From: Haemaphysalis longicornis
Lineage: Eukaryota; Arthropoda; Arachnida; Ixodida; Ixodidae
Length of the DNA: 64,000 nt
Direction: 5' to 3'
NCBI GenBank assembly: GCA_013339765.2
Contig: JABSTR010001172.1
Span: 372,001-436,000 of the forward strand
Shown here: in pieces, positions 42,535 to 55,187 of the stretch
Numbering within the stretch: position 1 is the stretch's first letter
Layout of the letters: each line of letters begins with the position of its first letter
Notes under the pieces: model-generated
The model's input: only the letters and a program-made list of their open reading frames with translations
Databases searched by the model: none
Told to the model about the DNA's origin: nothing
Position numbers and translations under genes: made by a program

Positions 42535-42597
42535 ATGAATGAATGAATGAATGAATGAATGAATGAATGAATGAATGAATGAATGAATGAATGAATG
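42535..42597 (-). repeat. (GAAT)n microsatellite, tail of the adjoining LINE
   Basis: About 15 GAAT units immediately abut the conserved LINE 3' phrase tgttagcatagggatggcta. Confidence 0.95.
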
Positions 42598-42910
42598 TTA
42601 GCATAGGGATGGCTACTCGGCCTACTTTGGTGTGGGAGGGGGGTGGAAGGGAGTCAAGCGAGGTTGAAGATCTCCACATCCGCAGGTAGACTTCGCTGAC
42701 GGAGAGAATTGAGTTCCTCAAGGCGGCAAAAACTTGCTTGGGTGTGATCACGAGGAGGAGGGGGGGGGGGGGGGAGCAGGTTAAGTTAGTCTAGAAGTAA
42801 GGCTGTTGGTCTTGTAACGTGTCATTTGGGGTTGGAGTCCAGGACGTGTCCAGAGAAGGTGCTCGATGTGGCTCCTGATCGGCTGCAGCCAATGCCGCCG
42901 ACGGCTCGGC
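42535..42910 (-). mobile_element. LINE 3' end, minus strand, with ATTC tail
   Basis: On the minus strand, a residual frame (LEELNSLRQRSLPADVEIFN) is followed by ggccgagtagccatccctat, gctaac and then (ATTC)n. The same end occurs at 1-175. A G-run at 42,761-42,774 interrupts it. Only the terminal part of the element is left. Confidence 0.6.
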
Positions 42911-44924
42911 TGACGTCACCCCTCTCCTCGCGAGCTCTTTCGTTCTTTGTTTTTATGTAGTTCTACGTTTGCGGATCTATACACGGCGCAATTTGTTCCC
43001 GTGGATCCTGTGGCCTTCCAAACTGGACGAAAAAGCAAGCGTGTTCCGTCGAGGCGCACTTTACTCCGCCCTTTTGTCTCCAGGTCACAACGAAGTCGGA
43101 TACAAGGCTTGTCTCCGGGTCTCCAGGCCATAACACAAGGCTTGCACGCCAGCGGGTTCCTCATGGACTGTCCTGCTGCGCCCTGAGGCGTCGCCTGACT
43201 TGTGGCCCAAGCGGAAGGGGTCTCAGCGAGTCCCTTCATTTGGAACATTTCAAAGGAAGGATGGTTTAAAACTGCATTTCGTATCAGTCAAACTGGGCCA
43301 ATTCCATTCGTGGGTACTTCTCAGCACAGCCCGCGCTCTGTCCGGCCCAAGCTTGGTTTGCGGGCCGCTTCGGGCCCAGGCTTTCAGGAAGGCCTGATCC
43401 TTGCACACCTCTATATAGGGCCGAAGGGCACCACCAAAATTTGTCGGCGTTTTCAATTTGCACGTTTTATGGGTGCTAGGTGCACTCCAGGTGCCGCGAT
43501 TTCATTTTCACAGCAACAAATCTGTAGCTGAGGAAAGCGGCGCATGTGAGGAAAATATGTCGCAATGCTGTTCTGTGCGAACGGGCACTGACAAAGACTT
43601 TGCACAAAGTTCTAGAAACGTCCTTTGGCTTTATAGCTCTCGGTGCAAAAATAATTGCAGGGAATTGAAACAAACTCACCAAATGATGGCTCATTTGCCG
43701 TGCAGCAAAACACCCCATCAAATCCGTCGGTCACGAAAGCGGCGCCTATGCGGAGGACATCGCAGTGGTGTTTCGTGCGAACGGACAGTCATAAAGGCGA
43801 TGCACAGAGTTCTGAAACCCTTTTTGGGTTAACAATTTTTACTGAAAAAAAAAAAAAAAAAGAATCAGACAGCATCTGGACAAACGCAGCAAATGACCCA
43901 AGAAGCTTATCGGAGGAAAGACACGCCCGTGGAGTTCATTCAGTTTGCAAGTTCGACCTCACGCGTCCGGCCAGAAACAACAGAGACAGTGGCAGACAGA
44001 CAGGCGCAGGGAACAGCAGCTCATTGGAAGGCGCCCGTCGATCCGTATCGCAAGCAGCGTTGCGGCGCCTCGCTGCCCGCGCTCGGGTCTGCCCGGGCGA
44101 CGGACAAATAAACACGCTCGCGTTGCGGGGACGAAAGCACGGGCGGAGCAAGAGAAAAACAAGACGAGGGAGAGCGAGCGGGAACCACGAGAGAGGGGAG
44201 AAAACGCTTACGCTGGCGTCTTTCTGCAGGCGTCCCTTCTTCAGCTTGATGGGCGAATGCCTTGCTATAGCGGCCTGCAATCTCTTGTACTCTCGCATTC
44301 CGACGACAAAGTAAAACGGGTACAGGAATAAAGGAAGCCCCCAAAACGTGGTCACTCCTGAATGTACCGAGGCTCGCATAATGAGTGAGTGGCGTGCATG
44401 CCGCACTGGGTCTTCCAATTTAGAAACGAGGCTGGGTGCCTGAATGTGTTGCCGTTGCTATAGCGGCTGGGCTTTATACTTGGGGCTGTTCATTTTCGGG
44501 TTTTATATTTTTTTCAAAATAGGGGCTATTTTTTGAACTGGTATCCGGGGAGAAATGGGGTTTTTTTTTTTTTTAAGCAATTCCGAAATTCGAGTTAAAA
44601 CTTCAACTCGTTAAAATTGGTGTTTATTTAAAGCTGGTAATCGGGGGAACTTCAGGATTCTCTTTAAAATTCTCTCTGAAATTTGCCATTTGTTTGGAAA
44701 TGAAAAAATAATGACAGTAGATATCATTCATAACTTCTAGCAAATGAAACATTTTATTCACGAAAAGCTGGTCATCGATTGTTCCCTCATCACTGTTTAC
44801 ATACAATATTGTGATCTGCTTGCGCAAATTGTCGGTCTTCATTCGAGGCCTGTCTGATCGCTGAACGTATCTCAACTGGAAGAAGGTTATCTCGACAACA
44901 CAGCTTCCATGAGCTAGGCACAGC
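42911..44924. other. no recognised gene
   Basis: Open frames up to about 220 codons (43,655-44,314) cross poly-A runs and GC-rich stretches and overlap frames on the other strand. None has a recognisable domain. Two gcg-cgcatg-ggaggacatcgcag-like phrases (near 43,530 and 43,740, each beside gtgcgaacg) suggest a weak internal duplication of about 210 bp. Confidence 0.35.
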
Positions 44925-44936
44925 AATGTCAGGGTA

Positions 44937-45217
44937 ACCCGCTGCGGTGGCTCAGTGGCTAAGGTGTTGCGCTGCTGAGCACGAGGTCGCGGGTTCGATT
45001 CCCGGCCGCGGCGACCGCTTTTCTGATGTAGGCGAAAAGCAAAAACGCCTGTGTGTACGACATTTCGGCGCACATTAAAGATCCCCAGGTGTTCAAAATT
45101 AATCCGGAGCCCCCCACATACGGAGCGCCTCATCGCCTGCATGCTTTGCGTTGGTGCGTTAAATCCGACAATCAATCGATCAATCAATCGATCGATCAAC
45201 CGATCAACCAATCAATC
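44937..45217 (+). mobile_element. tRNA-headed SINE (Ruka-like), full length, 12-bp target duplication
   Basis: The head reads cgctgcggtggctcagtggc (A box) and gcgggttcgattcccggccg (B box). The body has tttctgatgtaggcgaaaag, attaaagatccccaggtg and ttaatccggagc, and the tail is an extended (AATC)n/(GATC)n. aatgtcagggta flanks it at 44,925-44,936 and 45,218-45,229. This is the most complete copy in the window. Confidence 0.95.
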
Positions 45218-45229
45218 AATGTCAGGGTA

Positions 45230-45914
45230 GAATTTGCCAGCCTGAGGTTGCGGGTTCTAGAGTCATTTCAATACTCAATGAGTTCGGAAGGTGTGTTTGT
45301 GCGCTAGCTTCCAGCAAGTACTGGTTGAGAGCGGCGTAATGTGAGACCACAATTGCGCAAATCGCTCCTTTGAAAAGGTCCATTCGGGGAGAAATAGGGT
45401 TTAGCCCGAACCTCCTGAAACATGTTCGGGGTGTAAGAATCGGGTAAAAGCGGGTCTTACCCGGAAACGAACAACCATATTTATAGTATACTCCCTCCCA
45501 GCTTCACGTCTTATTGTAATGGCGCATCTCTGCACACGCTCCTTGGTTTCATTGGCACTCACCTTTCGTAGTGCAAACAGCATTGTGTGTGCGAGCACTG
45601 CGGACAGCATACGGATAGAGTGTGGATAGCGCAGAAAAATAGCATGGTTAATGCAATCTTGCGCACTAATTTAAGGACAGCGAACAGCGGCCTCCTTGAC
45701 GCATTCAGCCCAGTACATTAAAGTTTAAAATACCCAAAACCCTCACACAGCGCGTACGTACTCTGTATGCTATATACCCCCCCCCCTCTCCCATTATCAC
45801 CCTCAACAAGCCAAACACGTCGGCGCACGAGGGGAATCGGTACGGTGAATGTACGCGTGAGCTGCAGCTTGAGCTAGCCGCCTCACTCCCGTAGAGGGAT
45901 TCATGTCCAAGCAC
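45230..45914. other. no recognised feature
   Basis: A C-run near 45,778-45,786. No coding or RNA signature. Confidence 0.35.
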
Positions 45915-47055
45915 TAATGCACAAGCAGCAACTAACTCCGGCACACCTCGTCAGCCAACGAGAGACTCCGGCTCACCTTGACGGCCAGACAGGTTCTAGA
46001 ACACTTACGGTACCAAACACACACTACAGGCCATAATCACACGATGACACTGCCACACACGTATCGCGACAAAACTCACGTAAGACCTACACCTAAAAAC
46101 ATGCACCCTGAATACAACCAGGGAAGACGAGAAGCCCGCGCCCGTGCTCTCCAAATCTAATTCCAAAAATCCAAAGACGTACGATACACCGACGCAGCGA
46201 GCTACCCAGGAAGGCCAGCTATGATCATCAGCGTTATTGATGAGGACATGCGAGAACGAACATGCGAGAACGAACAACCGCGATAGCGATAGTGAATACA
46301 CGACGCCCTCTGGAAGCAGTGGAAACGGCAACAGCCCTAGCCATCCCGTCAGCACTGCGAGCCAAACACTTAACAGTAGCATCCGACTCCCAAGCAACCT
46401 GTCGCAGCTTTAGCAAAGGTCGACTATCTAAAATCGCTTACCAAATACTGACCAAACATTCACCCAGTCAACTCCCTACAACTTCAGTAATCTAGCGAAC
46501 CAGGACACAGCGCCCTGGACGGAACGAACGAGCGCATGATCAGCCCGAGATATGATTATCCGGGCCCCGCCACTTCAGGGCGACCAGTCCACAGTTCCAG
46601 CGCCAAATCTCTTTGACATATCATGACATTCTGCAACACCAGCGTTTAAGTCGCCGTTCTCTTCCTCCGCCGCACAAACACCTAACTAAAGAGTAGACAG
46701 TATAATGGCGCCTGCTGCAGACAAACACGTACCCACATCTCAGCCTCTTTCACTCGATGTACCCTGCAGCCTACCCGTCATATCAATGCCCACTATGCGG
46801 GCGAGAAAAAGCTACTCTTTACCACGTACCATGGGCCTCTCCCGAAAGACCATGAATGACAATCCAACGACTGAACAGTGGGAAGCCGTGCTGTCCAGCT
46901 CAGCCCTGGAAGATCAGCGCAGACTGGTCGAGAGGGCCCGGGCGACAGCCAAAGCTACAGGGACTCTGGAATGAGAGCTCCTCTCACTTGGGAAGACGAA
47001 GATCTATTTTTTTTTTTTTGCCACCAATAAAGTTTTTCCTCCTCCTCCTCCCTCT
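45915..47055 (+). mobile_element. 5'-truncated RNase H-bearing LINE with CTC tail
   Basis: A plus-strand LINE fragment whose 3' end is accaataaagtttttcctcc with a CTC repeat tail. The same signal and tail type occur on the 16-kb element. Its tail abuts, at about 47,056, the minus-strand reverse transcriptase fragment, so it appears to have inserted into or beside that fragment. Confidence 0.75.
45978..46974 (+). pseudogene. LINE polyprotein C-terminus: RNase H and knuckle, frameshifted
   Basis: In order, changing phase several times: TARQVLEHLRYQT; PEYNQGRREARARAL; DVRYTDAASYPGRPAM (first RNase H Asp); EAVETATALAIPSA (Glu); LTVASDSQATCRSF (second Asp); the start of the histidine block, broken by a stop near 46,492; a knuckle CPLCGREKATLYHV in a further phase near 46,790; and EQWEAVLSSSALEDQRRLVE near the end. 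A short duplication, gagaacgaacatgcgagaac (46,250-46,275), causes one frameshift. The element is inactive. Confidence 0.75.
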
Positions 47056-47940
47056 GTACATCTCGGGTAGACCTGTGATCGCTTGAAGGATCTTCATTGT
47101 TGATGCAGGGATGCGTCCTCGTTAATAACTTCAGTATGCCGCTTGCGATTCGATCAATATGCATGGTGACGGCGTCCCGGCTGGTCGTTGCGGCCAGAGC
47201 AAATAATGGCAACCTTTTTTACCGATACTGTTGAGGTTGCGCGTATTGTCAGTGCAGTCGATTCTTCTCCTTCCGCGTTAACAATGCAAACGGCGGTGCT
47301 GGTTGATACGGACATAAGGCTGGTTCCCTGTATCTGGTAGTTTGGTCACTTGCCTTGGTCAGGGATGCTTTTCTTCCTCCGGGTAGATTTCCCAGTGATT
47401 ATGTAAATAATGCTGATTTTTTTTTTTTTTGAGAGCATGATAAGGTTCAGGCATAAAGGTATCTGTGCATTTTCTTGATGGTTGTTTGAAGAGCATCTGG
47501 CTGTTCCCCATGGAACCCGTGGGAGCTCATAGGATGATGTCACTAGCATAAAGCGCATGCTGTAAACGTGCAACGTTTCTTACAACGTGTAAACGTGTCT
47601 TGCAGTATCTTGGGAAGGACTCTCATGGAAACGTTAAAAAGGAGCGGTGAGATCTCCGACCCTTGCGGAACGCCCTTAGGTGGTTGTACGAAGGTGCTCT
47701 TTTCTGTTTGTTTCCGTTCGTCCAATGAGGAAGGCCGCAACGTATAGTTATACAATCTACGCCCACAGTCTATTGAAACTGTAATCTTTGGAGGATGGCT
47801 TGGTGACTGACATTATCAAAATCGCATTTGACATCTAAGGCCAGTGTACATCTCTTGTGTCGGTGAGCCTGCTTATTATCCCTTCTTTAAGTTTCAGTAG
47901 GATCTCCTGGACGAAAACATGAGGGCTGAATCTGAACACG
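47056..47940 (-). pseudogene. LINE reverse transcriptase fragment, minus strand
   Basis: On the minus strand from about 47,850: LALDVKCDFDNVSHQAILQR (motif A; catalytic Asp present), then after a stop GVPQGSEISPLLFNVSMRVL (motif B), then ALYASDIIL (motif C, with the first D of Y-A-D-D replaced by S). Downstream, RIASGILKLLTRTHPCINNE (about 47,100-47,160) corresponds to the region after the polymerase core in RNase H-type LINEs. Several stops and a run of A (47,418-47,431) break the frame. The 3' part is interrupted by the neighbouring plus-strand LINE. Confidence 0.75.
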
Positions 47941-48068
47941 GTTTATGAAAATGTTCGTCATCTTCGATGTAAAGGAAAAATGCGATTTGTACCTTGTGTT
48001 GTGTTCTAATTTCCCAACACAGGATGACAGAGAAACCGATACAAGTTCACACTCGTACTCAGGCTTGC
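47941..48068. other. no recognised feature
   Basis: Spacer; nothing recognised. Confidence 0.3.
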
Positions 48069-48170
48069 CACCTGCCCGGTCTTTGACCGGCCCGACCGGT
48101 TTTTTAGACACCGGGCCGGTTGCCGGTCCGCACATAAACCGGCCGTCATTGGCCGGTTTTTGGCCATTGT
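48069..48170. repeat. cluster of eight CCGG sites, possible transposon terminus
   Basis: Eight CCGG tetramers lie within about 95 bases, several as ccggcc/ggccgg. The segment begins caggcttgccacctgcccgg, which resembles the CAG-GCTTGCC type of DNA-transposon end, but no partner end was found. Confidence 0.35.
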
Positions 48171-49970
48171 TCCGCGATTATGTTTGTTTCGCGTTTTATA
48201 AGCGCCAATTCAGAAACTACGACTAGAAATATATGTCGACAAGCTGTGCAAATACACGCTACCAGAGAAAACACGCGGACGAGCGCACTCCCCGAGATAG
48301 AGGGGGTCCAAGGGGGAACAGCACAACGAAATGCCGCCGCCGAGATGGCGATAGAGAACGAGCAACTCATCCGAGCCGCTAATTCAAATTCTATATATTG
48401 CATTAAAGCTGTGCAAATAGGAAAAGGGGGCGTATAAAATTTTACCTTTTGTCGTTCTGCGTTGTATTGCATTGTATTGCGCGTGTATGTGTGTATGTAT
48501 GAATATCAAAAAACATTTTGTCACATGCACTCCCTACTTTCTAACATTCGTTGGTTGAATCCAGATGCAAAGAAGAGCTTTTATTGAACGAAGGATGTGC
48601 GGCTCCTTTTCAATGCAGCACATTCAGAGCTATAACCGAAATCTCAGTCAGTTTTTGTACAAACGTTATGTTGATTTATCTGTAGAAAGCGCTACAATAA
48701 ATGGCGTTCCATTAAAGAAACATTGCGTCTTTTTTTTTTTTCAACACAAGTTCCACCTTCTATATACAACGCACCCCCGAATGACCGGGTTTTTTTTTTT
48801 TTTCCTTCTCGTACTTCATTACTTTAGTTCGCACCAAGCGCCTGTGATTATGCCTGCCGCAACAAGCAGAGTGCCTTAGGGGCATTCGAATGAATATGCA
48901 CATGCGTGCACGATAGAGAAATAATAAGTAGTGTACGTTGTAAACGAAAGACAAGCCCCGACCCGCATTGCGTGCCTTTGTCCGTTAGTCATATGAGCGT
49001 GCCGCGTCTAGGCTCTTTAAGCTCGAGCAAATGAGCGGAAACGTTTGTCGAGAACCGACGCTCAATCAACGAGGAGACATGACTATGCGGCGACTTGTTA
49101 TTATGTAAATTTGCCGTCCAATTTCGCAAGTCGCTCAGTCTACATTTCGCGCTGAACAATTAAGACACCCCTGCCAGGGGGGCTCTCGCGGACGGCTACA
49201 AAACGTGCGTCTTCACTGCGTAGTTAACCTCAATTGCTTATCGATAGCGGAAGGGGTTCGTTTTCGCGCGCGCCGGCACGCTGTGGAGTTAACGAGGCAA
49301 AACTTTTTGAGAGATTGGTGGTCGCACGCGTCTCGATAGCCGCCTGCTTCCGGCCTGCAGAGGCTCCGAAACGTTCGTGCAGACAGACACGTAGGCCCCC
49401 TCCGTGTACGTGGCGGCCTGCAGGGATTAAGGAAAAGCAAAGCCCTGCTTACGCGCTAACGGAGGTTTACATTAGTGTGTCACTGCGCGGGCACGCTATG
49501 TACGCCGGCGCGCTCTGTAAACGAAAAACAAAATAGCAGTACGGCCTGCGTTATTGCCGTGAACCGCGCGAGGCCTTTCGACTCTGGAATCGTTTTAACG
49601 ATCGGTCAGCCGCAATGCACGCAAAGCGGTCCATGGGAACTGGGTTCACGACTGCTGAGCGTTCGCTCGTAAAGGCAGTGTCTGCACGAACCGAGAGTTT
49701 AACCAGGCGTGACAGGATGGCCGGTTGGCGGCTTTCATTCTGTCTGCAGAGTTAATATCCGGCCGTCACGATTATATTGTGTAGTCAAATACGAGTTAGT
49801 TAAGCGGCTGTAACTCGTGCGTGACACCGCCGCACCAAACCATTGTGGCCGCAGCATGGTTAAGAATCTGTATGCCTTAAAATCTGTGTGGCTTCAACGA
49901 AATCCCGAGGATACACGAACCAGGCTGTCTTCGAATCCGACAACGTGCCGTCTGTGACGGAAGGGCGGAG
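48171..49970. other. no recognised feature
   Basis: AT-rich to 49.0 kb, then a moderately GC-rich patch 49.0-49.7 kb. Overlapping frames show no domains. Two T runs (48,731 and 48,789) are present. Confidence 0.35.
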
Positions 49971-49973
49971 GAA

Positions 49974-49975
<2 letters not shown>

Positions 49976-50004
<29 letters not shown>
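49976..50004. repeat. poly-G run
   Basis: An almost uninterrupted G run of about 28 bases. Confidence 0.95.
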
Positions 50005-50005
<1 letters not shown>

Positions 50006-50129
50006 GGAGAGACTGGCAACTTATATGAGAGATCACTCAGCACTATAGGCTGAGCCGAATGAAACTTCCTGCTACCCACACTGCGCTAAACAAATGGCAA
50101 ACAGTTGCTTGGCGCAGGTTGCAGTCAAA

Positions 50130-50465
50130 TACGTTCCCCCACCCCGCCCTGTGTCACCGCAGCTATCCGGACAGATGCAAGTGGCGCAACATTGCAGCAG
50201 CCACACTACAATATGGTCTGGCAATGCCCAAATAAATTACAGACATTTGAACAAGTAATACATATAAGAAGTAGTGAGCAGTGGGAGGCCGCATTGCTCA
50301 GCTCTCTTCCCGAGATACAAGCTGCTGTCATCCATCCAACTGGCAGAGGACGCCGCCAGGGAGCATGGGTTCCTGACCGCCGTCTGATGGGACGAAGATA
50401 CCGGACATATCCGCACGGTGCATTCGTCATGAAAGGGATTACAATAAAGTCTGTTCTCTCTCTTC
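50130..50465 (+). mobile_element. LINE 3' end fragment
   Basis: The remnant frame reads SYPDRCKWRNIAAATLQYGL, then in another phase SSEQWEAALLSSLPEIQAAV, matching the post-knuckle tail of the 46.9-kb element. A signal acaataaagtctgttctctc ends it. It is strongly truncated and frameshifted. Confidence 0.65.
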
Positions 50466-50959
50466 AACGAAGTATGACCACCAGTAATAAGGGGATTCTC
50501 GTGAGTACAGGCCATTCTCATCCATAGACTGTGAACCGTGAATATGGGCGCGTACCCCGGCATAGAGATGTGAGCGATTGAAAAAAAAATCATTAGGAAA
50601 GAAACGTTTTTTTTGTTTTTTTTTTCAACCAGGGTAACGTTGAAAAAAAAAACAAATAGAGCTTCTCCGGGGTAAATCATTGTGATGCGACTAATTTGGA
50701 GCGAGCGAAACGCTTACTGAAATCAATGATTTGACATAAAATCGGGCGCAGATTGTGAGAGCGCAGCTAGCTCTGCTGGGACTTTTGTGACGCAGCACTA
50801 TATTATTTTCAATGTAAACGGAAAAAATCATCGGGCACTTAAATCTCTTAAGTGATTTGAAGGCTAAAGCCAGTGGTTAAGGCTTCTTCAGTGCTGCATC
50901 GTGTTTTCGCTGTTGTCACGTTCATCCTTCCAGCGGTGGCACGCATCCGGATAATTCTT
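50466..50959. other. no recognised feature
   Basis: T and A runs at 50,580-50,655; no coding or RNA signature. Confidence 0.35.
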
Positions 50960-51055
50960 GTTCCATCCTGGCACGGTACAGGGTTAGTGCTGTAGTTACC
51001 ACACTTGGCAGCGGCTCTTGGCGACCCGGGTTCAAATCCCATTCGAACCCAAACA
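50960..51055 (+). other. tRNA-like sequence, probable SINE head
   Basis: acagggttagtgctgtagtt resembles an A box region and gacccgggttcaaatcccat contains a B box (gggttcaaatccc). The distance between them is right for a tRNA-derived head, but no body match to the other SINEs was seen and folding is unconvincing. Confidence 0.35.
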
Positions 51056-51455
51056 AGTTTCTACGTATATTCTATTTACTTATTTTCTCTTCACAGCGCC
51101 CTTAATTTGGTTTCATCCGTGTAGTCGCCAGCAACTACCGTATTTACCCGATTCTAACGCGCCCCCGATTCTAACGCGCACCCGATTTTCCTGGCAAAAA
51201 AACCGAAAGAACTTGCACCTCCGATTGTAACGCGCACGGGAATTTGTGACCCAGACAAACGAATGCGAGAGAAACGGGCGATTTACTTCCCGGAGTAATC
51301 TCACTCATCTCACTCCTCGTCGCTCTCCGCTGACCACAACATCTCGACCTCGAATGCCTTCAAGCGCGTTCGCGATGCCACAATTCTGAACGAACGTTCA
51401 ACCATGGTCGATGGGATCGTGGCCCACGCCTCGCACGCCCATCCCGAGAGCTTCT

Positions 51456-51467
51456 ACAGAGGTGCAC
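51456..51467. repeat. 12-bp target duplication of nested LINE, left copy
   Basis: acagaggtgcac here and at 51,924-51,935, bracketing the LINE fragment exactly. Confidence 0.9.
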
Positions 51468-51833
51468 CACCCGCACTGCTGCACGCCGGTGCTCATGAAA
51501 CACGTGTGCTCTAGCGTATATGTGAGTGACTTGTGTCGCGTGTGTGAATCGGAAAGGGCTACTGCGGCCCACATTTTGTGGGACTGTGCACAAAATCCGA
51601 GGGAGGCACGGACAGTGACGACGATCCCGCCGTGGCTTGCGGCCGCTGCGGGAAGCGACCAACGGGAACAACAGACACGGGCCGTCCAGTGGATTTCGGC
51701 TGCCCTCGAAAAGCAGCGCCCGAGCGAAAGCGCCAGAGGCTCGCTACCACCCCAGCACAGGGGCAGGCGCGGGGGCCAGAAGGCGGGAGTAGTGAGGGCT
51801 GCTCGCCGAGTAAAGGACACCACGCCGAGATGA
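51468..51833 (+). pseudogene. LINE polyprotein C-terminal tail with zinc knuckle
   Basis: The frame is open from the insertion boundary to a TGA at 51,831. It contains CRVCESERATAAHILWDC (C-x2-C...H-x4-C knuckle), then PREARTVTTIPPWLAAAAGS and AVQWISAALEKQRPSE. These are the last ~120 residues of an RNase H-class tick LINE ORF2. The knuckle probably contacts nucleic acid. With neither RT nor RNase H it has no activity. The frame upstream of 51,468 belongs to the Tigger-like host element and is fortuitously open. Confidence 0.8.
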
Positions 51834-51923
51834 TGTGTGGCCGCATCGCGATTACCCTCACCTCGTGGGGCTAGGATAGTCGTCCGCCGGATGATCGAAT
51901 AAAGTCTTTTCACTCACTCACTC
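51468..51923 (+). mobile_element. 456-bp 5'-truncated LINE with CTCA tail, nested in Tigger-like element
   Basis: It starts in mid-frame, ends aataaagtcttttcactcac with a CTCA tail, and is flanked by perfect 12-bp duplications. It is younger than the Tigger-like element it interrupts. Confidence 0.9.
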
Positions 51924-52248
51924 ACAGAGGTGCACGCTTCAGCCGACCGCTCGTTTTGAACGCGTGGGAGCTGCTGCTGCCATTGCTGTTATCAAGCGCG
52001 CAAGTGAAACGATTTCACGATTTGTGTGAACGCCGATAGAAAAGCCTAGGCGCCTAGGCTTGCTGCGTCCGAAAAATCGTTGCTAAAAGCTTAGGCCCCA
52101 TCTTGAGATGGCCGATGGCGATGGGTGGGGACGAAATTTCCGCTGTTCGGCAAGTTTCGGTTTTTGTATCCGATTATAACACGCACGCGATTTTTCGGCC
52201 TATTTTTTTCGGAAAGAAAGTGCGCATTAGAATCAGGTAAATACGATA

Positions 52249-52948
52249 TACGGTCACTTTTCCGCCTTAGGAAGTATGTCAATATTTTGTAGATCTGTGC
52301 TGACGGACTCCCCTTTCTTGAATTTTTCATATTTCTCTAAAAAAGAAATGATGAAAACCTTTTTTTTTTTTTTACGCCCCTCAACAATTCCTGAAAACTT
52401 GCATCTCTATTCCAGCCAGGCTCAACCGCTCGACAAGGTCGAACGGGCTCTTATGTATGTCACGATGCGCGGCCTTTATACCGTGGAGGACGTTGTGCAC
52501 TTTATATTTGACTATGTAGGATGCACCTACTTAACAACGAAAATTCCAGGACAGTATGCGTCAGTCAATTATTGCGGCGGACACCGTTTATGGTCTAGCA
52601 TAACTGAGCGCCCGAAAGCTAGAAAGGCAGGCGATGTAACTCCTTCTGCTGAACAGTTTCCAAGTGCTCCCAAGCTGTGTTTAATTGTACTTGTTGAAGA
52701 CACTTAATTTCGCCAGGAGGAGTTATTTTTATGCGAGTATGGCGTATACTTTGTGTTTGTATCGATGTATGTTAGCTGTTAGTATACGGTTTTCACCGGA
52801 TTGAGTGAGGCGTCGTGAGCCGTGTGTTTAGCACGTACTACGACACCTTTCGTTCCCCGTTTTAAGATGATATTTTCTTTTGAGTAACAAGTTTTTAAAA
52901 TTATACTTATGGCAAGCACTATACAGAATTGTCTATTTTGAGTTTAGA
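52249..52948. other. no recognised gene
   Basis: A 143-codon frame (52,276-52,707) crosses a T run and has no recognisable domain. Confidence 0.35.
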
Positions 52949-53012
52949 CCGGGCGCGGTAGCTCAGTGGCTAAGGCGTTGTACTGCTGAGCCCAAAAACT
53001 CGGGTCAAGGTG
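52949..53012 (+). mobile_element. SINE head fragment (Ruka-like)
   Basis: ggtagctcagtggctaaggc, then tactgctgagcccaaa and cgggt, match the first ~60 bases of the SINE head. The B box and body are lost. Confidence 0.7.
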
Positions 53013-53356
53013 GAGAGCCACATAGTATGTTGGGCAACGAAAATGACGGCTGCAAGCCGACTGAAACGCCGTTCATTTGTGAAGTTACTCTCCAAGTTGA
53101 GCACCGATTTTGATTGAAAGCGCCACAACTTTTTTTAAAAAAAAAAAGACTGAGTGAAAGGAAGAATGCGACGAACAATTATAAGAAGGGGAGAGTGAGA
53201 CAGCAGCAGAAAGTCTGAAGAGAATGGAAGAAGGAAGAAGAACACGAAGGAAACGAAGAGGGAGAAAAAGAAAGAAAACGGGAAAAAATTACGTGGAATA
53301 AAAAAAAGAGAAAAAGGAGAGATAATGAGGAAAACAAAGGAGAATTGTGTAAAAGG

Positions 53357-53358
53357 CT

Positions 53359-53412
<54 letters not shown>

Positions 53413-53458
53413 ACGAACGAACGAACGAACGAACGAACGAACGAACGAACGAAAGAAA

Positions 53459-53489
<31 letters not shown>

Positions 53490-53505
53490 AAAAGAAAGAA
53501 AGAAA

Positions 53506-53554
<49 letters not shown>

Positions 53555-53566
53555 AAAAAAGAAGAA
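53357..53566 (+). repeat. compound CAGA, ACGA and AAAG microsatellite
   Basis: (CAGA)n to 53,411, (ACGA)n to 53,452, then an imperfect (AAAG)n. The long open frames across it are Lys/Glu or Phe/Leu/Ser repeats of no coding meaning. Confidence 0.95.

Positions 53567-55187
<1,621 letters not shown>

Larger units (their letters stand above)
51138..52246 (-). mobile_element. Tigger/pogo-like non-autonomous element, copy 2, carrying a LINE insertion
   Basis: The left end ccgtatttacccgattctaa follows TA (51,136-51,137). The right end is ttagaatcaggtaaatacga followed by TA (52,247-52,248). It is the reverse complement of the copy at 7.63-8.32 kb, with the internal transposase remnant on the minus strand (about 51,300-51,450: WATIPSTMVERSF). 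Removing the LINE and one target duplication leaves about 640 bp. A 20-bp palindrome (aagcctaggc and its complement) lies at 52,042-52,061. Confidence 0.8.

Noticed and set aside
43655..44314. 219-codon plus-strand ORF
   Set aside because: It crosses a poly-A run and overlaps several long frames on the other strand; no recognisable domain.
44937..45010. Functional tRNA genes at SINE heads (25.6, 28.6, 44.9, 52.9, 55.9, 61.2 kb)
   Set aside because: A and B boxes are present but each is continuous with the SINE body and no clean cloverleaf is evident.
52042..52061. 20-bp palindrome as a distinct functional site
   Set aside because: It lies inside the Tigger-like element and is degraded in the other copy (agcatagccgccaggctt), so it is not evidently conserved.
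52276..52707. 143-codon ORF right of the Tigger-like element
   Set aside because: It begins in a T run and shows no known domain or exon signal.
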